From NCBI GenBank assembly GCA_003427395.1, contig BFEA01000706.1:194529-226184 (forward strand): a stretch of DNA of 31,656 nt, written 5' to 3'. Numbering within the stretch: the first letter of the stretch is position 1; each line of letters begins with the position of its first letter. The translations under genes and the position numbers were made by a program. The DNA is from Chara braunii (Eukaryota > Streptophyta > Charophyceae > Charales > Characeae). The notes beneath the pieces are model-generated. The model was not told the DNA's origin. It did not search any database and was given only the letters and a program-made list of their open reading frames with translations. Shown piece by piece: positions 9,184 through 18,926 of the stretch.

Positions 9184-9293
9184 TCCAAGAAAGGAGGAGA
9201 AAAGAAAAGAAAAGAAAAGAGAAAAATGCCTTAACGGTAAAAAACGGTCACTTGGGGAGATTCATCCGTGACCAGATTCATTCTTGAATATGG

Positions 9294-9366
9294 CGGTTAC
9301 AAAGAACTTTGATTTTCTTTGATTATTGCAGAGAAAATCAAAGAAAATCAAGGCCTCTTGCAACCG
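9294..9366. repeat. Long A/T-rich hairpin
   Basis: TTGATTTTCTTTGATT (9309-9324) and AATCAAAGAAAATCAA (9336-9351) form a perfect 16-bp stem with an 11-nt loop. One wobble and one further pair extend it outward. Interrupted outer pairing of CGGTT with AACCG gives a structure of about 73 nt, close to a microRNA precursor in size. Confidence 0.8.
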
Positions 9367-9409
9367 GAATAAAACGGATTATATGCATGAAGAGAAACAC
9401 ATGTTTTAG

Positions 9410-9443
9410 GTGCATCCGGAGCCAAAATCTAGTCTGGATGCAC
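9410..9443. repeat. Hairpin of the GTGCATCC type
   Basis: GTGCATCCGGA pairs with TCTGGATGCAC (11 pairs, one wobble, 12-nt loop). Further copies are at 9572-9605 (10 pairs) and 11250-11282 (11 pairs, one wobble). The last has changed sequence in both arms (TTGGC with GCCAG). Confidence 0.88.
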
Positions 9444-9512
9444 TTGGGAATTAGTCGTTTTTTTTTCTTTTGAGTAAGGGTTAGTTGTAGGGCATTGGGG
9501 CTAAGGAATTAA

Positions 9513-9551
9513 CCCCCATTGCAGTCCGAGTTGTAACGGACTGCATGGGGG
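9513..9551. repeat. Extended GCAGTCCG hairpin
   Basis: CCCCCAT-T-GCAGTCCG pairs with CGGACTGC-ATGGGGG: 15 pairs with one bulged T and an 8-nt loop. It is the strongest member of its type. Confidence 0.9.
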
Positions 9552-9680
9552 AGAGAAAACATATGTTCTATGTGCATCCGGAACCAATATTGAGCCTGGA
9601 TGCACTAGAAAATTTAACGCTTCATGTTCTTTTAACATGGGGCAAGTTGTGGGGCTGTGGGTGTAGAAAACAACCATGAC

Positions 9681-9706
9681 TGCAGTCCGAGAAATTACGG
9701 ACTGCA
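9681..9706. repeat. GCAGTCCG hairpin
   Basis: TGCAGTCCG and CGGACTGCA are separated by AGAAATTA, a perfect 9-bp stem. Confidence 0.9.
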
Positions 9707-9803
9707 TGGGGATGCCAAGGATAAGGGGAAATGGGCTACGACAAGCCCGAAGGCTAGAAAGGAGCAATTTCGGCATGGGGCAAGTAAAGACGCTAAACGG
9801 CAA

Positions 9804-9824
9804 CCGTGAGATGAGATCTCACGG
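9804..9824. repeat. Perfect hairpin CCGTGAGAT / ATCTCACGG
   Basis: A 9-bp perfect stem around GAG. A functionally similar but differently spelled stem is at 11115-11143 (ACCATG-GATCTG with CAGATC-T-CATGGT). Confidence 0.9.
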
Positions 9825-10187
9825 CCTAAAAAAAACGGCACACATGTAGAAATGATGGGACCACCAAGGGCAAGGGGCCCCCAAAAAATAAAAATGGGAC
9901 GCCGTCCGGAATGTTGCCGGGGACCAAATGGGACATGCGTCGGTGGGACCGCCGGCGGGACAAGGAAATGGAGCTAGCATGAAGGAAAATGGCGGGGACT
10001 TGGGATGTACCAAGGGAACCATGAGCGAACACAAGAAATGTTTGTGCAAGCAAACGGCACCGTCAAGATCAAGGATCTAGACGGTGGGAAATATTAGCAC
10101 CATTAGTGCAAGCACTAGCGGGAGCAAGTGGGAGAGCCATGGGAGAAAGAAAAGTAAAATAAGGATGTTGAGAAGGCTTCCCAGCAA

Positions 10188-10203
10188 TCCGAGATATCTC
10201 GGA
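10188..10203. repeat. 16-bp perfect palindrome
   Basis: TCCGAGATATCTCGGA is self-complementary. Related copies are at 8802-8821 (decayed) and 10584-10603 (GTCGGAGATATCTCGGAC, one mismatch). Confidence 0.92.
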
Positions 10204-10212
10204 CTAGCTAGG

Positions 10213-10481
10213 NNNNNNNNNNNNNNNNNNNNNNNNNNNNNNNNNNNNNNNNNNNNNNNNNNNNNNNNNNNNNNNNNNNNNNNNNNNNNNNNNNNNNNNN
10301 NNNNNNNNNNNNNNNNNNNNNNNNNNNNNNNNNNNNNNNNNNNNNNNNNNNNNNNNNNNNNNNNNNNNNNNNNNNNNNNNNNNNNNNNNNNNNNNNNNNN
10401 NNNNNNNNNNNNNNNNNNNNNNNNNNNNNNNNNNNNNNNNNNNNNNNNNNNNNNNNNNNNNNNNNNNNNNNNNNNNNNNNN
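10213..10481. other. Assembly gap (269 N)
   Basis: The run of N is flanked on both sides by ACTAGCTAGG, and the sequence after it (10500-10615) repeats that before it (10090-10205). The gap probably hides an unresolved tandem duplication. The ORF spanning it is an artefact. Confidence 0.98.
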
Positions 10482-11021
10482 ACTAGCTAGGCATAAGAAA
10501 ACACATGGGAAATATTAGCACCACAGTGGGAGAGCCATGGGAGAAAGAAAAGTAAAATAAGGATGTTGAGAAGGCTGCCCAGCAGTCGGAGATATCTCGG
10601 ACTAGCACGACATAAGAAAATAGAGCCTTGAGAGGCTCAACATGAGAAAAAGGTTGCCCTTAGAAAATCGGAGCAAAAGGGGCTCAAAATTGGGCAAACG
10701 GGAGCAAAATGGAGCCCCTTAGGAGCATGGGGGTGCCATTGTTGGAATCCGAGATGTAACGGCCAAATAACAGCCATGAACCTGGCCTTGAATGAGGCCC
10801 TAGGGCCTAGAAAGAGGGTGCACAACAGTTTGACACTTGTCACAACTGAAATTAAAGAAAAAGAAAGGAAAATGAGAGAAAAAGGAGGGAGAATGAGACA
10901 AAAGGGGAGAAAAGCATGGAGGAGAGTGTGCCGGCCTATTGGGACCTGCACAATAGGGACTGGTAGATCCCAACTGTGACCTCATCCCTCCTAGAATGAG
11001 GGAGGGCAATCCGGATTGAAG

Positions 11022-11045
11022 AGATATGGCCTTGGGGCCATATCT
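11022..11045. repeat. Perfect hairpin AGATATGGCC / GGCCATATCT
   Basis: A 10-bp perfect stem with TTGG loop. A palindrome AATCCGGATT lies just upstream at 11008-11017. Confidence 0.92.
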
Positions 11046-11357
11046 TAACAAAATCTAAATTAAAAGCAGAAAATGAGAGAAAATGCAAAAAGGAAGTGGC
11101 CGGTTTTTTTTTTGACCATGGATCTGAGATCAGATCTCATGGTGGAGAGGAACTAGCCGTTTTTTTGTGGGCCTGCTCAAAACGGCTCGCTCTGAAATGA
11201 GGTGGCATCCCAAAATGGAAAGAAACAAAAGAGGGAAAATGACAAAACTGTGCATTTGGCCCAAAAAGAGAGCCAGATGCACCAAAAATTGAAAGAGTAG
11301 ACTTAGGGGCTCAAAATAGAAGCAAGGGCTACTAGGGGGTAGCACGCATTATTGCTG

Positions 11358-11384
11358 GCCTTGGATCTCAGCCAGATCCAAGGC
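11358..11384. repeat. Perfect hairpin GCCTTGGATCT / AGATCCAAGGC
   Basis: An 11-bp perfect stem with a CAGCC loop. Confidence 0.92.
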
Positions 11385-11488
11385 TGAAAATATGCCGCTA
11401 CATGGAAAAATGCTCCGGCCTACACAAGGGAGGCTGAAACTTGGAAAAATCAAGAAAAAGGCCCACAAGGTCTTTTTTTTTCGAGTAT

Positions 11489-11525
11489 TGCTGCCCCTTG
11501 GGCATTAGAACCCTAGGGGGCAGCA
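11489..11525. repeat. Hairpin TGCTGCCCC / GGGGCAGCA
   Basis: A 9-bp perfect stem around 19 nt that contain a nested GGG/CCC pair. Confidence 0.88.
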
Positions 11526-11562
11526 TTTGAGCAATGAAAAAGAGGCCGGAGTAGGCCAAGAG

Positions 11563-11595
11563 GCAGTTCGAGTTGGTACCAACCACTCGGACTGC
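11563..11595. repeat. GCAGTCCG-type hairpin with inner palindrome
   Basis: GCAGTTCGAG pairs with CTCGGACTGC (one wobble) around a TTGGTACCAA palindrome. Confidence 0.85.
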
Positions 11596-11709
11596 ATGTA
11601 CTTGGCCAAAATGAGGCCGAGGTACCTCGAGAAGGGCCTAGTAGGGGAATTTGGCCTTGGGGGTTACCTCGGCTCACCCCAAGGCACTTGGAGAGGCTCA
11701 TGGGCTGGC

Positions 11710-11752
11710 CGGACTGCAGGTTTCAGCCTACATAAGCTGAGGATGCAGTCCG
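11710..11752. repeat. Two-tier hairpin CGGACTGCA / TGCAGTCCG
   Basis: The outer 9-bp stem is perfect; an inner TCAGC/GCTGA stem closes CTACATAA. It has the GCAGTCCG stem in reversed order compared with 9681, and it is the last hairpin of the tract. Confidence 0.88.
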
Positions 11753-12184
11753 CCACTCTCACATTTGCATGAGGAGTGCCCATGCTGCCCAAGTGAGCTC
11801 ACAGGAGCACCTTTGCACTTGGAGTGAGGAGGGAGGAGCCCATGCTAGTGGGAGAGCTTAGAGGAGACTATGAGGTCGTGGGGAGGACTCTAGAGGATAG
11901 TGATGGTGGGAGGGACACTTGGGAGGTGATCCGCCATATCCCTCCTGAGTGTAGGAGAGAAGGAGAGGCTATAGGAGCCCATTAGCCTACCTAGAGGGGA
12001 GGACTCCATAGCCATAGTTGGGGGAGTTTGCCATAGCCTTAGAGAGAGCAAGGAAGGAGGAGAGAAGGGCTTGGAGAAGAAGGAAGCCATAGCCAAGAGG
12101 GGATTGTACAAGGAGTGGAAGCTTCATCAAGAGTACACCAACATCAAGGAATCAACAAGGTGAGAGGAAGGAAGAAATTTCTTC
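11753..12184 (+). other. Purine-rich non-coding stretch ending in a donor-like site
   Basis: No supported gene. The plus strand is G/A-rich. It ends ATCAACAAG|GTGAGAG with GT at 12160-12161, a good splice-donor match, immediately before a long pyrimidine tract. It could be the first exon, or the R/U5 part of an LTR, serving copy 2, with the satellites lying in the intron. This is inference only; no matching segment is seen before copy 1 or after ORF E. Confidence 0.35.
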
Positions 12185-12200
12185 ACCTTTATCTTCTTCT

Positions 12201-12235
<35 letters not shown>

Positions 12236-12470
12236 TTCTCCTTATTCGTCTTCTTCTTCTTCTTCTTCCTCTTCTTCTCCTTCTTCCTCTCCTCCTCCTT
12301 CCTATTCTTCCTCCTTACTCCCTCCTTCTTCCTTCTCTTCTCTCCCCCTTCATCTCCTCCTTCGTCCTCTTCACTTTCATTCTCTTTGTCTTCTACCTCT
12401 TCTTCTCCATCTCCATCTCCCTCATCTGTCTCCCCTTCTCCTCCATCTTCTCTTACTTCATCTTCTCTTT
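12185..12470 (+). repeat. CTT/CCT-rich low-complexity tract
   Basis: Nearly pure pyrimidine on the plus strand, dominated by CTT with CCT interruptions. The ORFs on both strands (Leu-rich on plus, Lys/Glu-rich on minus) are products of the repeat. Confidence 0.95.
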
Positions 12471-12529
12471 TCCATGGGCTACCCAAAACTCTTCTTTTTC
12501 ACTTATACGCTAGAGGGTAGTATTCCGAT

Positions 12530-14050
12530 TCTCTCCTAAATGCTTCTTGATACAATCTTGGTGATTTGGGAGCTTAAAACTTGTGTTTTTCACACTTACA
12601 CCAGTAGGTAGTGTAGCGCTTCACCCATGAGTGATCCATGATACAATCTTGGTGATTTGGGCTCTCCAAACTCGTGTTTTTCACTCTCACACTAGTAGGT
12701 AGTATAGCGCTACATTCATGGATGCTTCTTGATACAACCTTGGTGATTTCGGCTCTCCAAACTTGTGTTTTTCACACTTACACTAGTAGGTTGTGTAGCG
12801 CTTCACCCATGAGTGATCCATGATACAATCTTGGTGATTTGGGCTCTCCAAACTCGTGTTTTCCACTCTCACACTAGTAGATAGTACAACGCTACATTCA
12901 TGGATGCTTCTTGATACAATCTTGGTGATTTGGGCTCTCCAAACTTGTGTTTTTCACACTTACACTAGTAGGTAGTGTACCGCTTCACCCATGAGTGATC
13001 CATGATACAATCTTGGTGATTTGGGCTCTCCAAACTCGTGTTTTTCACTCTCACACTAGTAGGTAGTACATCGCTACATTCATGGATGCTTCTTGATACA
13101 ATCTTGGTGATATGGGCTCTCCAAACTTGTGTTTTTCACACTTACACTAGTAGGTAGTACAGCGCTACATTCATTGATGCTTCTTGATACAATCTTGGTG
13201 ATTTGGGCTCTCAAAACTTGTGTTTTTCACACTTACACTAGTAGGTAGTGTAGCGCTTCACCCATGAGTGATCCATGATACAATCTTGGTGATTTGGGCT
13301 CTCCAAACTCGTGTTTTCCACTCTCACACTAGTAGGTAGTACATCGCTACATTTATGGATGCTTCTTGATACAATCTTGGTGATTTGGGCTCTCGAAACT
13401 TGTGTTTTTCACACTTACACTAGTAGGTAGTACAACGCTACGTTCATTGATGCTTCTTAATACAATCTTGGTGATTTGGGCTCTCCAGACTTGTGTTTTT
13501 CACACTTACACTAGTAGGTAGTATAGCGCTTCACCCATGAGTGATCCATGATACAATGTTGGTGATTTGGGAGCTTCAAACTTGTGTTTTTCACACTCAC
13601 ACTAGTTGATAGTATAGCGTTACATTCATGGATGCTGCTTGATGCAATCTTGGTGATTTGGGTTTCCTAAACTTGTGATTTTCACACTCACACTAGTAGG
13701 TAGTACAGCGCTACACCCATGGATGCTTCTTGATACAATCTTGGTGATGTGGGCTCTCCAAACCTGTGTTTTTCACTCATGAACTAGTAGGTAATGCACC
13801 GCTTCACTCATGGATGCTTCTTGATGCAATCTTGATGATCTAGCCTAATCACACTCAAGCTTTTCACTCATACACTAGTAGGTAGTGCACCGCGACTTTC
13901 ATGGATGACCTTGGGCTCAATCTTGATGAATTGGGCTACTCACACTCATGCTTTTCACTCATACACTAGAAGGATGTGCACCGCTACTTTCATGCATGAC
14001 CTTTGGCTCAACCTTGGTGATCTTGCCTACTTAGACTCTTGTTTTCACTC
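12530..14050. repeat. 91-bp satellite, 17 monomers with dimeric alternation
   Basis: The anchor GATACAATCTTGG, with variants, recurs at 12549, 12640, 12731, 12822, 12913, 13004, 13095, 13186, 13277, 13368, 13459, 13550, 13641, 13732, 13823, 13914 and 14005: sixteen intervals of exactly 91 bp. Two monomer types (CATGAGTGATCCATGA and CATGGATGCTTCTTGA junctions) alternate for part of the array, making a 182-bp higher-order unit. Shared core: TTTTTCACACTTACACTAGT. The last three monomers are the most diverged. Confidence 0.96.
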
Positions 14051-15860
14051 ACATGATAGCATGTGATGTTCCGGTTGATCTTCCCTTCATGTGCATGTGC
14101 TTTTCATTAGTCTAGCCACTCATTGTCATGTTCATACTCGGTGTGATGTTCCGGTTGATCTTCCCTTCATGTGCATGTGCTTTTCGTTAGTCTAGCCACT
14201 CATTGTCATGTTCATACTNGGTGTGATGTTCCGGATGATCTTCCCTTCATGTGCATGTGCTTTTTCGTTAGTCTAGCCACTAATTGTCATGTTCAAACTT
14301 GGTGTGATGTTCTGGATGATCTTCCCTTCATGTGCATGTGCTTTCCTTTAGTCCTAGCCACTCATTGTCATGTTCATATTTAATGTGATGTTCCGGTTGA
14401 TCTTCCCTTCATATGCATGTGCTTTTCATTAGTGTAGCCACTCGTTGTCATGTTCATACTTGGTGTGATGTTCCGGATGATCTTCCCTTCATGTGCATGT
14501 GCTTTTCATTAGTTTAGCCACTCATTGTCATGTTCATACTTGGTGTGATGTTCCGGTTGATCTTCCCTTCATGTGCATGTGCTTTTCATTAGTCAAGCCA
14601 CTCATTGTCATGTTCATACTTGGTGTGATGTGCCGGATGATCTTCCCTTTATGTGCATGTGCTTTTCATTAGTCTAGCCACTCATTGTCATGTTCATACT
14701 TGGTGTGATGTACCGGATGATCTTCCCTTCATGTGCATGTGCTTTCCTTTAGTCCTAGCCACTCATTGTCATGTTCATACTTAATGTGATGTTCCGGTTG
14801 ATCTTCCCTTCATGTGCATATCATTAGTCTAGCCACTCATTGTCATATTCATACTTAGTATGATGTTCCGGGTGATCTTCCCTTCATGTGCATGTGCTTT
14901 CCATTAGTTCTAGCCACTCGTTGTCATGTTGATACTTGGCGTGATGTTCCGGTTGATCTTCCCTCTATGTGCATGTGCTTTCCATTAGTTTTAGCCAGTC
15001 ATTGTCATATTCATACTTAGTATGATGTTCCGGTTAATCTTCCTTTTATGTGCATGTACTTCCCTCTAGTTCTAGCTTCTCATTGTCAAGTTCATGTTTG
15101 ATGTGATATTCCGGATCTTACTTAGTTGATCTCTTCTCTATTTGCATGTGCTTTTCTCTAGTTCTAGCATCTCATTGTCAAGTTCATGTTTTGTGTGATG
15201 TTCCGGATCTTACTTAGTTGATCTCTCCTTTATGTGCATGTGCTTTCTACTAGCTCTAGCTTCTCATTGTCAAAGTTCATGCTTGATGCGATGTTCCGAA
15301 TTTTACTTAGTTGATCTCTTCTCTATGTGCATGTGCTTCCCTCTAGTTCTAGCTTCTCATTGTCATGTTCATATGTGTTGTGATGTTCCGGATCTTACTT
15401 AGATGATCTCTCCTTTATGTGCATGTGCTTTCCACTAGTTCTAGCTTCTCATTGTCAAGCTCGTATGTGTTGTGATGTTCCGGTTCCTTCTTAGTTGATA
15501 TTTTCTCCATATGCATGTGCTTGTTACTAATCTAGCATCTCATTGTCAAGTTCGTACATGTTGTGGGGTTCCGGTTCCTGCCTAATTGATCTTTTCTCCA
15601 TATGCATGTGCTTTTACTAGATCTAGCGTTGTCAAGTGCATATGTGTTGTGATGTATTGGTTCCTTCTTAGGTGATCTTTTCTCCTATGTGCATGTGCTT
15701 ATCACTAGTTTTAGCTTATCGTTGTGAGCTCATGTGTGCTGAAGTGTTCCGGTCGTACTTAGTCGCTTCTTCTTACATATGGATGTACTCCCCAATCTCT
15801 CATTATCAAAATCATGTGTATTGTAATACTCCGGTTCACGGGTGGTTGATCTTTCACTAT
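14051..15860. repeat. Second satellite: 80-bp then about 92-bp monomers
   Basis: The anchor GTGATGTTCCGG recurs at 14063, 14143, 14223, 14304, 14385, 14465, 14545, 14625, 14705, 14786, 14860, 14941 and 15022 (mostly 80-81 bp). It then recurs at 15103, 15195, 15288, 15380 and 15472 (about 92 bp) after gaining a TCTTACTTAGTTGATC segment. Monomers become irregular after 15560. One ambiguous base lies at 14219. Short ORFs across it are repeat products. Confidence 0.93.
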
Positions 15861-15921
15861 GGGATGAGTGACCGACATTTGGCTGCTACCACGGGGTCAT
15901 GACTTGATTAGGATTAGATAC

Positions 15922-15922
<1 letters not shown>

Positions 15923-15974
<52 letters not shown>

Positions 15975-16095
15975 TTTCCTCTCTTCTCTCTCTCTTTCCC
16001 TATCTTCCTCCCTTTCTCCCTCTCTCTCTCTCCTCACTCTCCCCCACGCTTTCTCCCCTTCTCTCTCCCTTCGCCTTGCCCCCTCTCTCCCTTCC
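15923..16095 (+). repeat. CT microsatellite and pyrimidine tract
   Basis: A (CT)n run from about 15926 grades into mixed C/T sequence. Copy 1 also has a pyrimidine tract at this position, so it may serve as the polypyrimidine tract of the acceptor at 16146. Confidence 0.93.
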
Positions 16096-16146
16096 CCTCA
16101 CTTGGCATATGACTAACCACTCTCCCCTCACTTATTACATTGTCAG

Positions 16147-16487
16147 GGTGCGAACAGTAAAGAGAGATCAGACCTCACTTGGTGGAGAGAGAGGGCAAGG
16201 GAAGGGTAGCCGGTCCCTTGTGCCACCAAGAAGGCAAAGAAAAAGGGGGCGTTGGGAAAAAGTGGGAAAAGGACGAGATCCGGAGAAAGCATAAGTTGAA
16301 AGAGAGGTCAGTTTGACTCAACCATTTCCCCGACTGCATGACTATGAGAAAAGAATGGGCTGATTGAGCAGCAAGAGGGAACAAAGAGCAGCCAAAGAGT
16401 TTCAAAAGATAGGCATGTGGGAAGGGCTATATGTTGACCCCCAACGGGGGATTGTATGAATCTTCTTGCTTATGTGGGATTGTGCAG
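16147..16487 (+). other. Predicted non-coding leader exon, copy 2
   Basis: Preceded by a CTAAC branch-like site and ATTGTCAG (AG at 16145-16146), and ended by CAG|GTGAGT. Matches 623-948 in copy 1. Confidence 0.5.
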
Positions 16488-16493
16488 GTGAGT
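16485..16493 (+). promoter_or_regulatory. Splice donor, copy 2 leader (CAG|GTGAGT)
   Basis: GT at 16488-16489. It is at the same position as the CAG|GTAAGT of copy 1, with one A-to-G difference that keeps donor strength. Confidence 0.65.
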
Positions 16494-18905
16494 GATGGCT
16501 AGAAATGCCTTGAGCGGGATAGGGGCGAGAGGAACTGGGCACCAAGAGGGAAAGGGAAGAGGGACAAAGGGGCTATGGGACCCTCGACGTAGAGCCAACC
16601 TATGGAAATGACTTTTGCACTTGAAGACTTGGAGTGTAAATGAGAGTGCAATCGTACCAAGGAAAATGTGATGTTGTGTGTGCATACATATGAGGACCCC
16701 GAAAAGACTAAGGGTCCTACTTCAATAAGGAAGAAAGCAAATTGAGAGACCCGATGGATGCGTAGAGGCAAGGGAGAGGACGGCTCCGCCGCACCGCGCT
16801 GATGCCATATAGCCACAATGCTTAGGGAAATGGTGTGTGGTCTAAGGATGACGCTTAGCCTACGCACAAAAGAAGAGAAACACTCAAAGAATCATTGGAC
16901 TGCCTGCGCATTGGAAGGAGCGATCGCATGAGAACACAACAAAGAATCAAAAAAATCAGCGTTGCGGAACAACCAGCGAGACTACCACCCGGCGTGAGGG
17001 TTGAGCTACATCCCCAATGTCAAAGCTCTCTCGCGCGATGGCCCACCCCCTACCATCTCAAAGCACTAGGTGGGGGTGACCTCGGGACGAACGGCCCGCG
17101 CCCTGAGTATGAGCGTGGGCGGGCCGATCCAACTGGGACCCGAAGTGGGGTCGACTAAGGCTCGAAAGTTTACCTGGGTTTGACCCGACAAAAATGGTGG
17201 AGGTGACGGGCATGGGGTTAAACTGACCCTTGCGATTCCGATGCGGGCGCCCGACGCATTGAACGTGAACACAACCCAAGATAAGGAAAATGGACTTGTG
17301 GTTGCTCTACCCCTTGTGAGAAATCAGATTTGAGAGTGGTTGGGCGCATGGTATGGCCAGGCCTGGAGGTATAACATGCATGCTATGCACTTGATCAGCC
17401 TTTCCTTTGAAGAATGGCTTTAGCCCTCCTTCGTTCGGTGCTGGTGTTCGCCAGTCCGGGGGAGCCTTGGGTTAGTCGCAGGTCGACCCTTCCTCTTCGT
17501 ATGAAAGAAGGGCTCCGGTTACCGGCAGCCGGTTCGTGTTTGGCTTAGGCCGGGTTCCAATGAAAATCCCGCGGCGGAGTGATCCGACCAAATGGGTGCC
17601 CTCCTATCTTCTTCTTTGAGCCCAGTGGGCTCATGCACTATGCACTTTTTTTTGAATGCTTGAAGGAACCAACATGAACACAACGGGTTATCGAGAAGGA
17701 ACAATCCTACCCTATGAAAGGACAAACAAATAAGGAGAAAGGGAATGAAGGGAGTTGCTAGACTCCAAGGAAAACTAGCTCACCCGCGAAGATTCTCACG
17801 AGAAAGAACCAACCACTATGTATGGAAGTAGGGGGAGTGACACTCATTGTCCTGAGATAAAATATGTGAGTTATGGGTAGGAAGCGCTGAGTGCACCAAG
17901 GGAAAGGCACTTGTACTATGTGTGTCCCACTTGGGACTTGTGTTTGCATGATGGGATTTGAGCGTCCTGCCTTTTGGAAGGAAAGGATTGGTTTGCACCG
18001 GCCGGTGCGGGTTGCGAAACGTCGCTCTCTTTTTGTAGGTTGCCGTGTGTTCGTATGTGGAGGTCAGGCCACCGAGCTGTCGGAAGGGAGTTTGTCACGT
18101 CAGTTGATTAGTAGCATTTCCGTTCGAGCGGTGACGGGCTTTTGCCCGATGATCTGCCGGACGGGGTGTGAAATCTCCTCAGGCGGGGCTAGCCTGTTGG
18201 CTGGCGGGGGGAGTACCACTACATGCGGACAAAGACGGAGCCTCGGAGACGATTAGTAGCTTCTCGTAGCATGGTTTGGGAAAGGCTGATTCTTGTCGGA
18301 CCGATGGAAGTGAATGCCCGGACGACTGACTTTTGTCCCTGTATTTAGGCACACGGGGTAACCCTCGGTGTTGGTATGGACGTGCAAAAGCGGCAAGAAG
18401 GGATGGGGTATTCTAGGTACAAGGAAAGGGTCAATGCCTTGCCGGAGCCTGGGTACCGCGCTCGCGACGGTTGAGCTGCGCTTGAGGTATGGGATAAAAC
18501 TCTACCGATAGTACCAGCGGAGAGACCATATTGGGATGGCCTGTGAGGAGATGACCGACCCGTATGTGAGGTTGCCTTTTTTTTTATGTGTTCCCCCTCT
18601 GTAAAAATTGATTGAGCTTGGACCGTTGGACGAGATGTATTTCTAAGTCTATCCCGCCCCCCCCCCCATCTAAGTCCACACGAGTGAGAGATGATCGGAA
18701 GGAAGGAGGATAGAGTTCAGTTGAAATGGAACCAAGAGAAAATGTGGGGGAATGGATGGCCGACCGAGGATATTATGGGAAAAAGGTACTTAGGAATGGG
18801 GAGGTAAATTAGGGAGACCTTGATGAGGGGTCTGAAATAATTCTCATCGAGAGCGAGGGTTGACCTGACCAAGAGGACCGGTTGGTGCTCTTTTTATGAA
18901 AACAG
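16488..18905 (+). other. Long non-coding leader/intron of copy 2
   Basis: Collinear with 949-3312. No ORF is conserved between copies. A C-run occurs near 18655-18666. The stem at 16833-16867 is conserved. It ends in CTCTTTTTATGAAAACAG, the acceptor-like site for ORF A. Confidence 0.6.
16833..16867 (+). ncRNA. Conserved leader stem-loop, copy 2
   Basis: GTGTGTGG pairs with CC-T-ACGCAC: eight pairs with one G-U and the same bulged T as the other copies. The GGATGACGCTTA loop is shared with copy 1. Confidence 0.45.
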
Positions 18906-18926
18906 GGATCGGGTGCTGAAAACAAG

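Larger units (their letters stand above)
7977..11752. repeat. Hairpin-rich non-coding tract (more than 20 distinct inverted repeats)
   Basis: Strong short inverted repeats follow one another every 50-250 bp. Stems are 7-18 bp and loops mostly 3-30 nt, and each stem has its own sequence. Several types recur in order: CCGTCAAGAT (8676, 10058), CACTAGTG (8713, 10101), TCCGAGATATCTCGGA (8802 degenerate, 10188, 10585), GCAGTCCG (8961, 9521, 9681, 11563, 11710) and GTGCATCCGG (9410, 9572, 11250). The two main units start near 8560 and 9940, about 1.38 kb apart. No credible ORF. I do not recognise the family; a non-autonomous element or LTR-like region is possible. Confidence 0.8.

Noticed and set aside
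10084-10518. 144-codon ORF spanning the N run
   Set aside because: More than half of it is unknown sequence; it is an artefact of the gap.
12127-12486. Lys/Glu-rich antisense ORF over the CTT tract
   Set aside because: It is a translation of a pyrimidine microsatellite; the same tract gives a Leu-rich ORF on the other strand.
14171-14383. 70-codon ORF in the second satellite
   Set aside because: It is produced by monomer repetition (a repeated CHVH-like pattern) and includes an ambiguous base.
12530-15860. Possible CRISPR-like array
   Set aside because: Repeats are contiguous monomers of 80-92 bp with no unique spacers; this is satellite DNA in a eukaryotic context.
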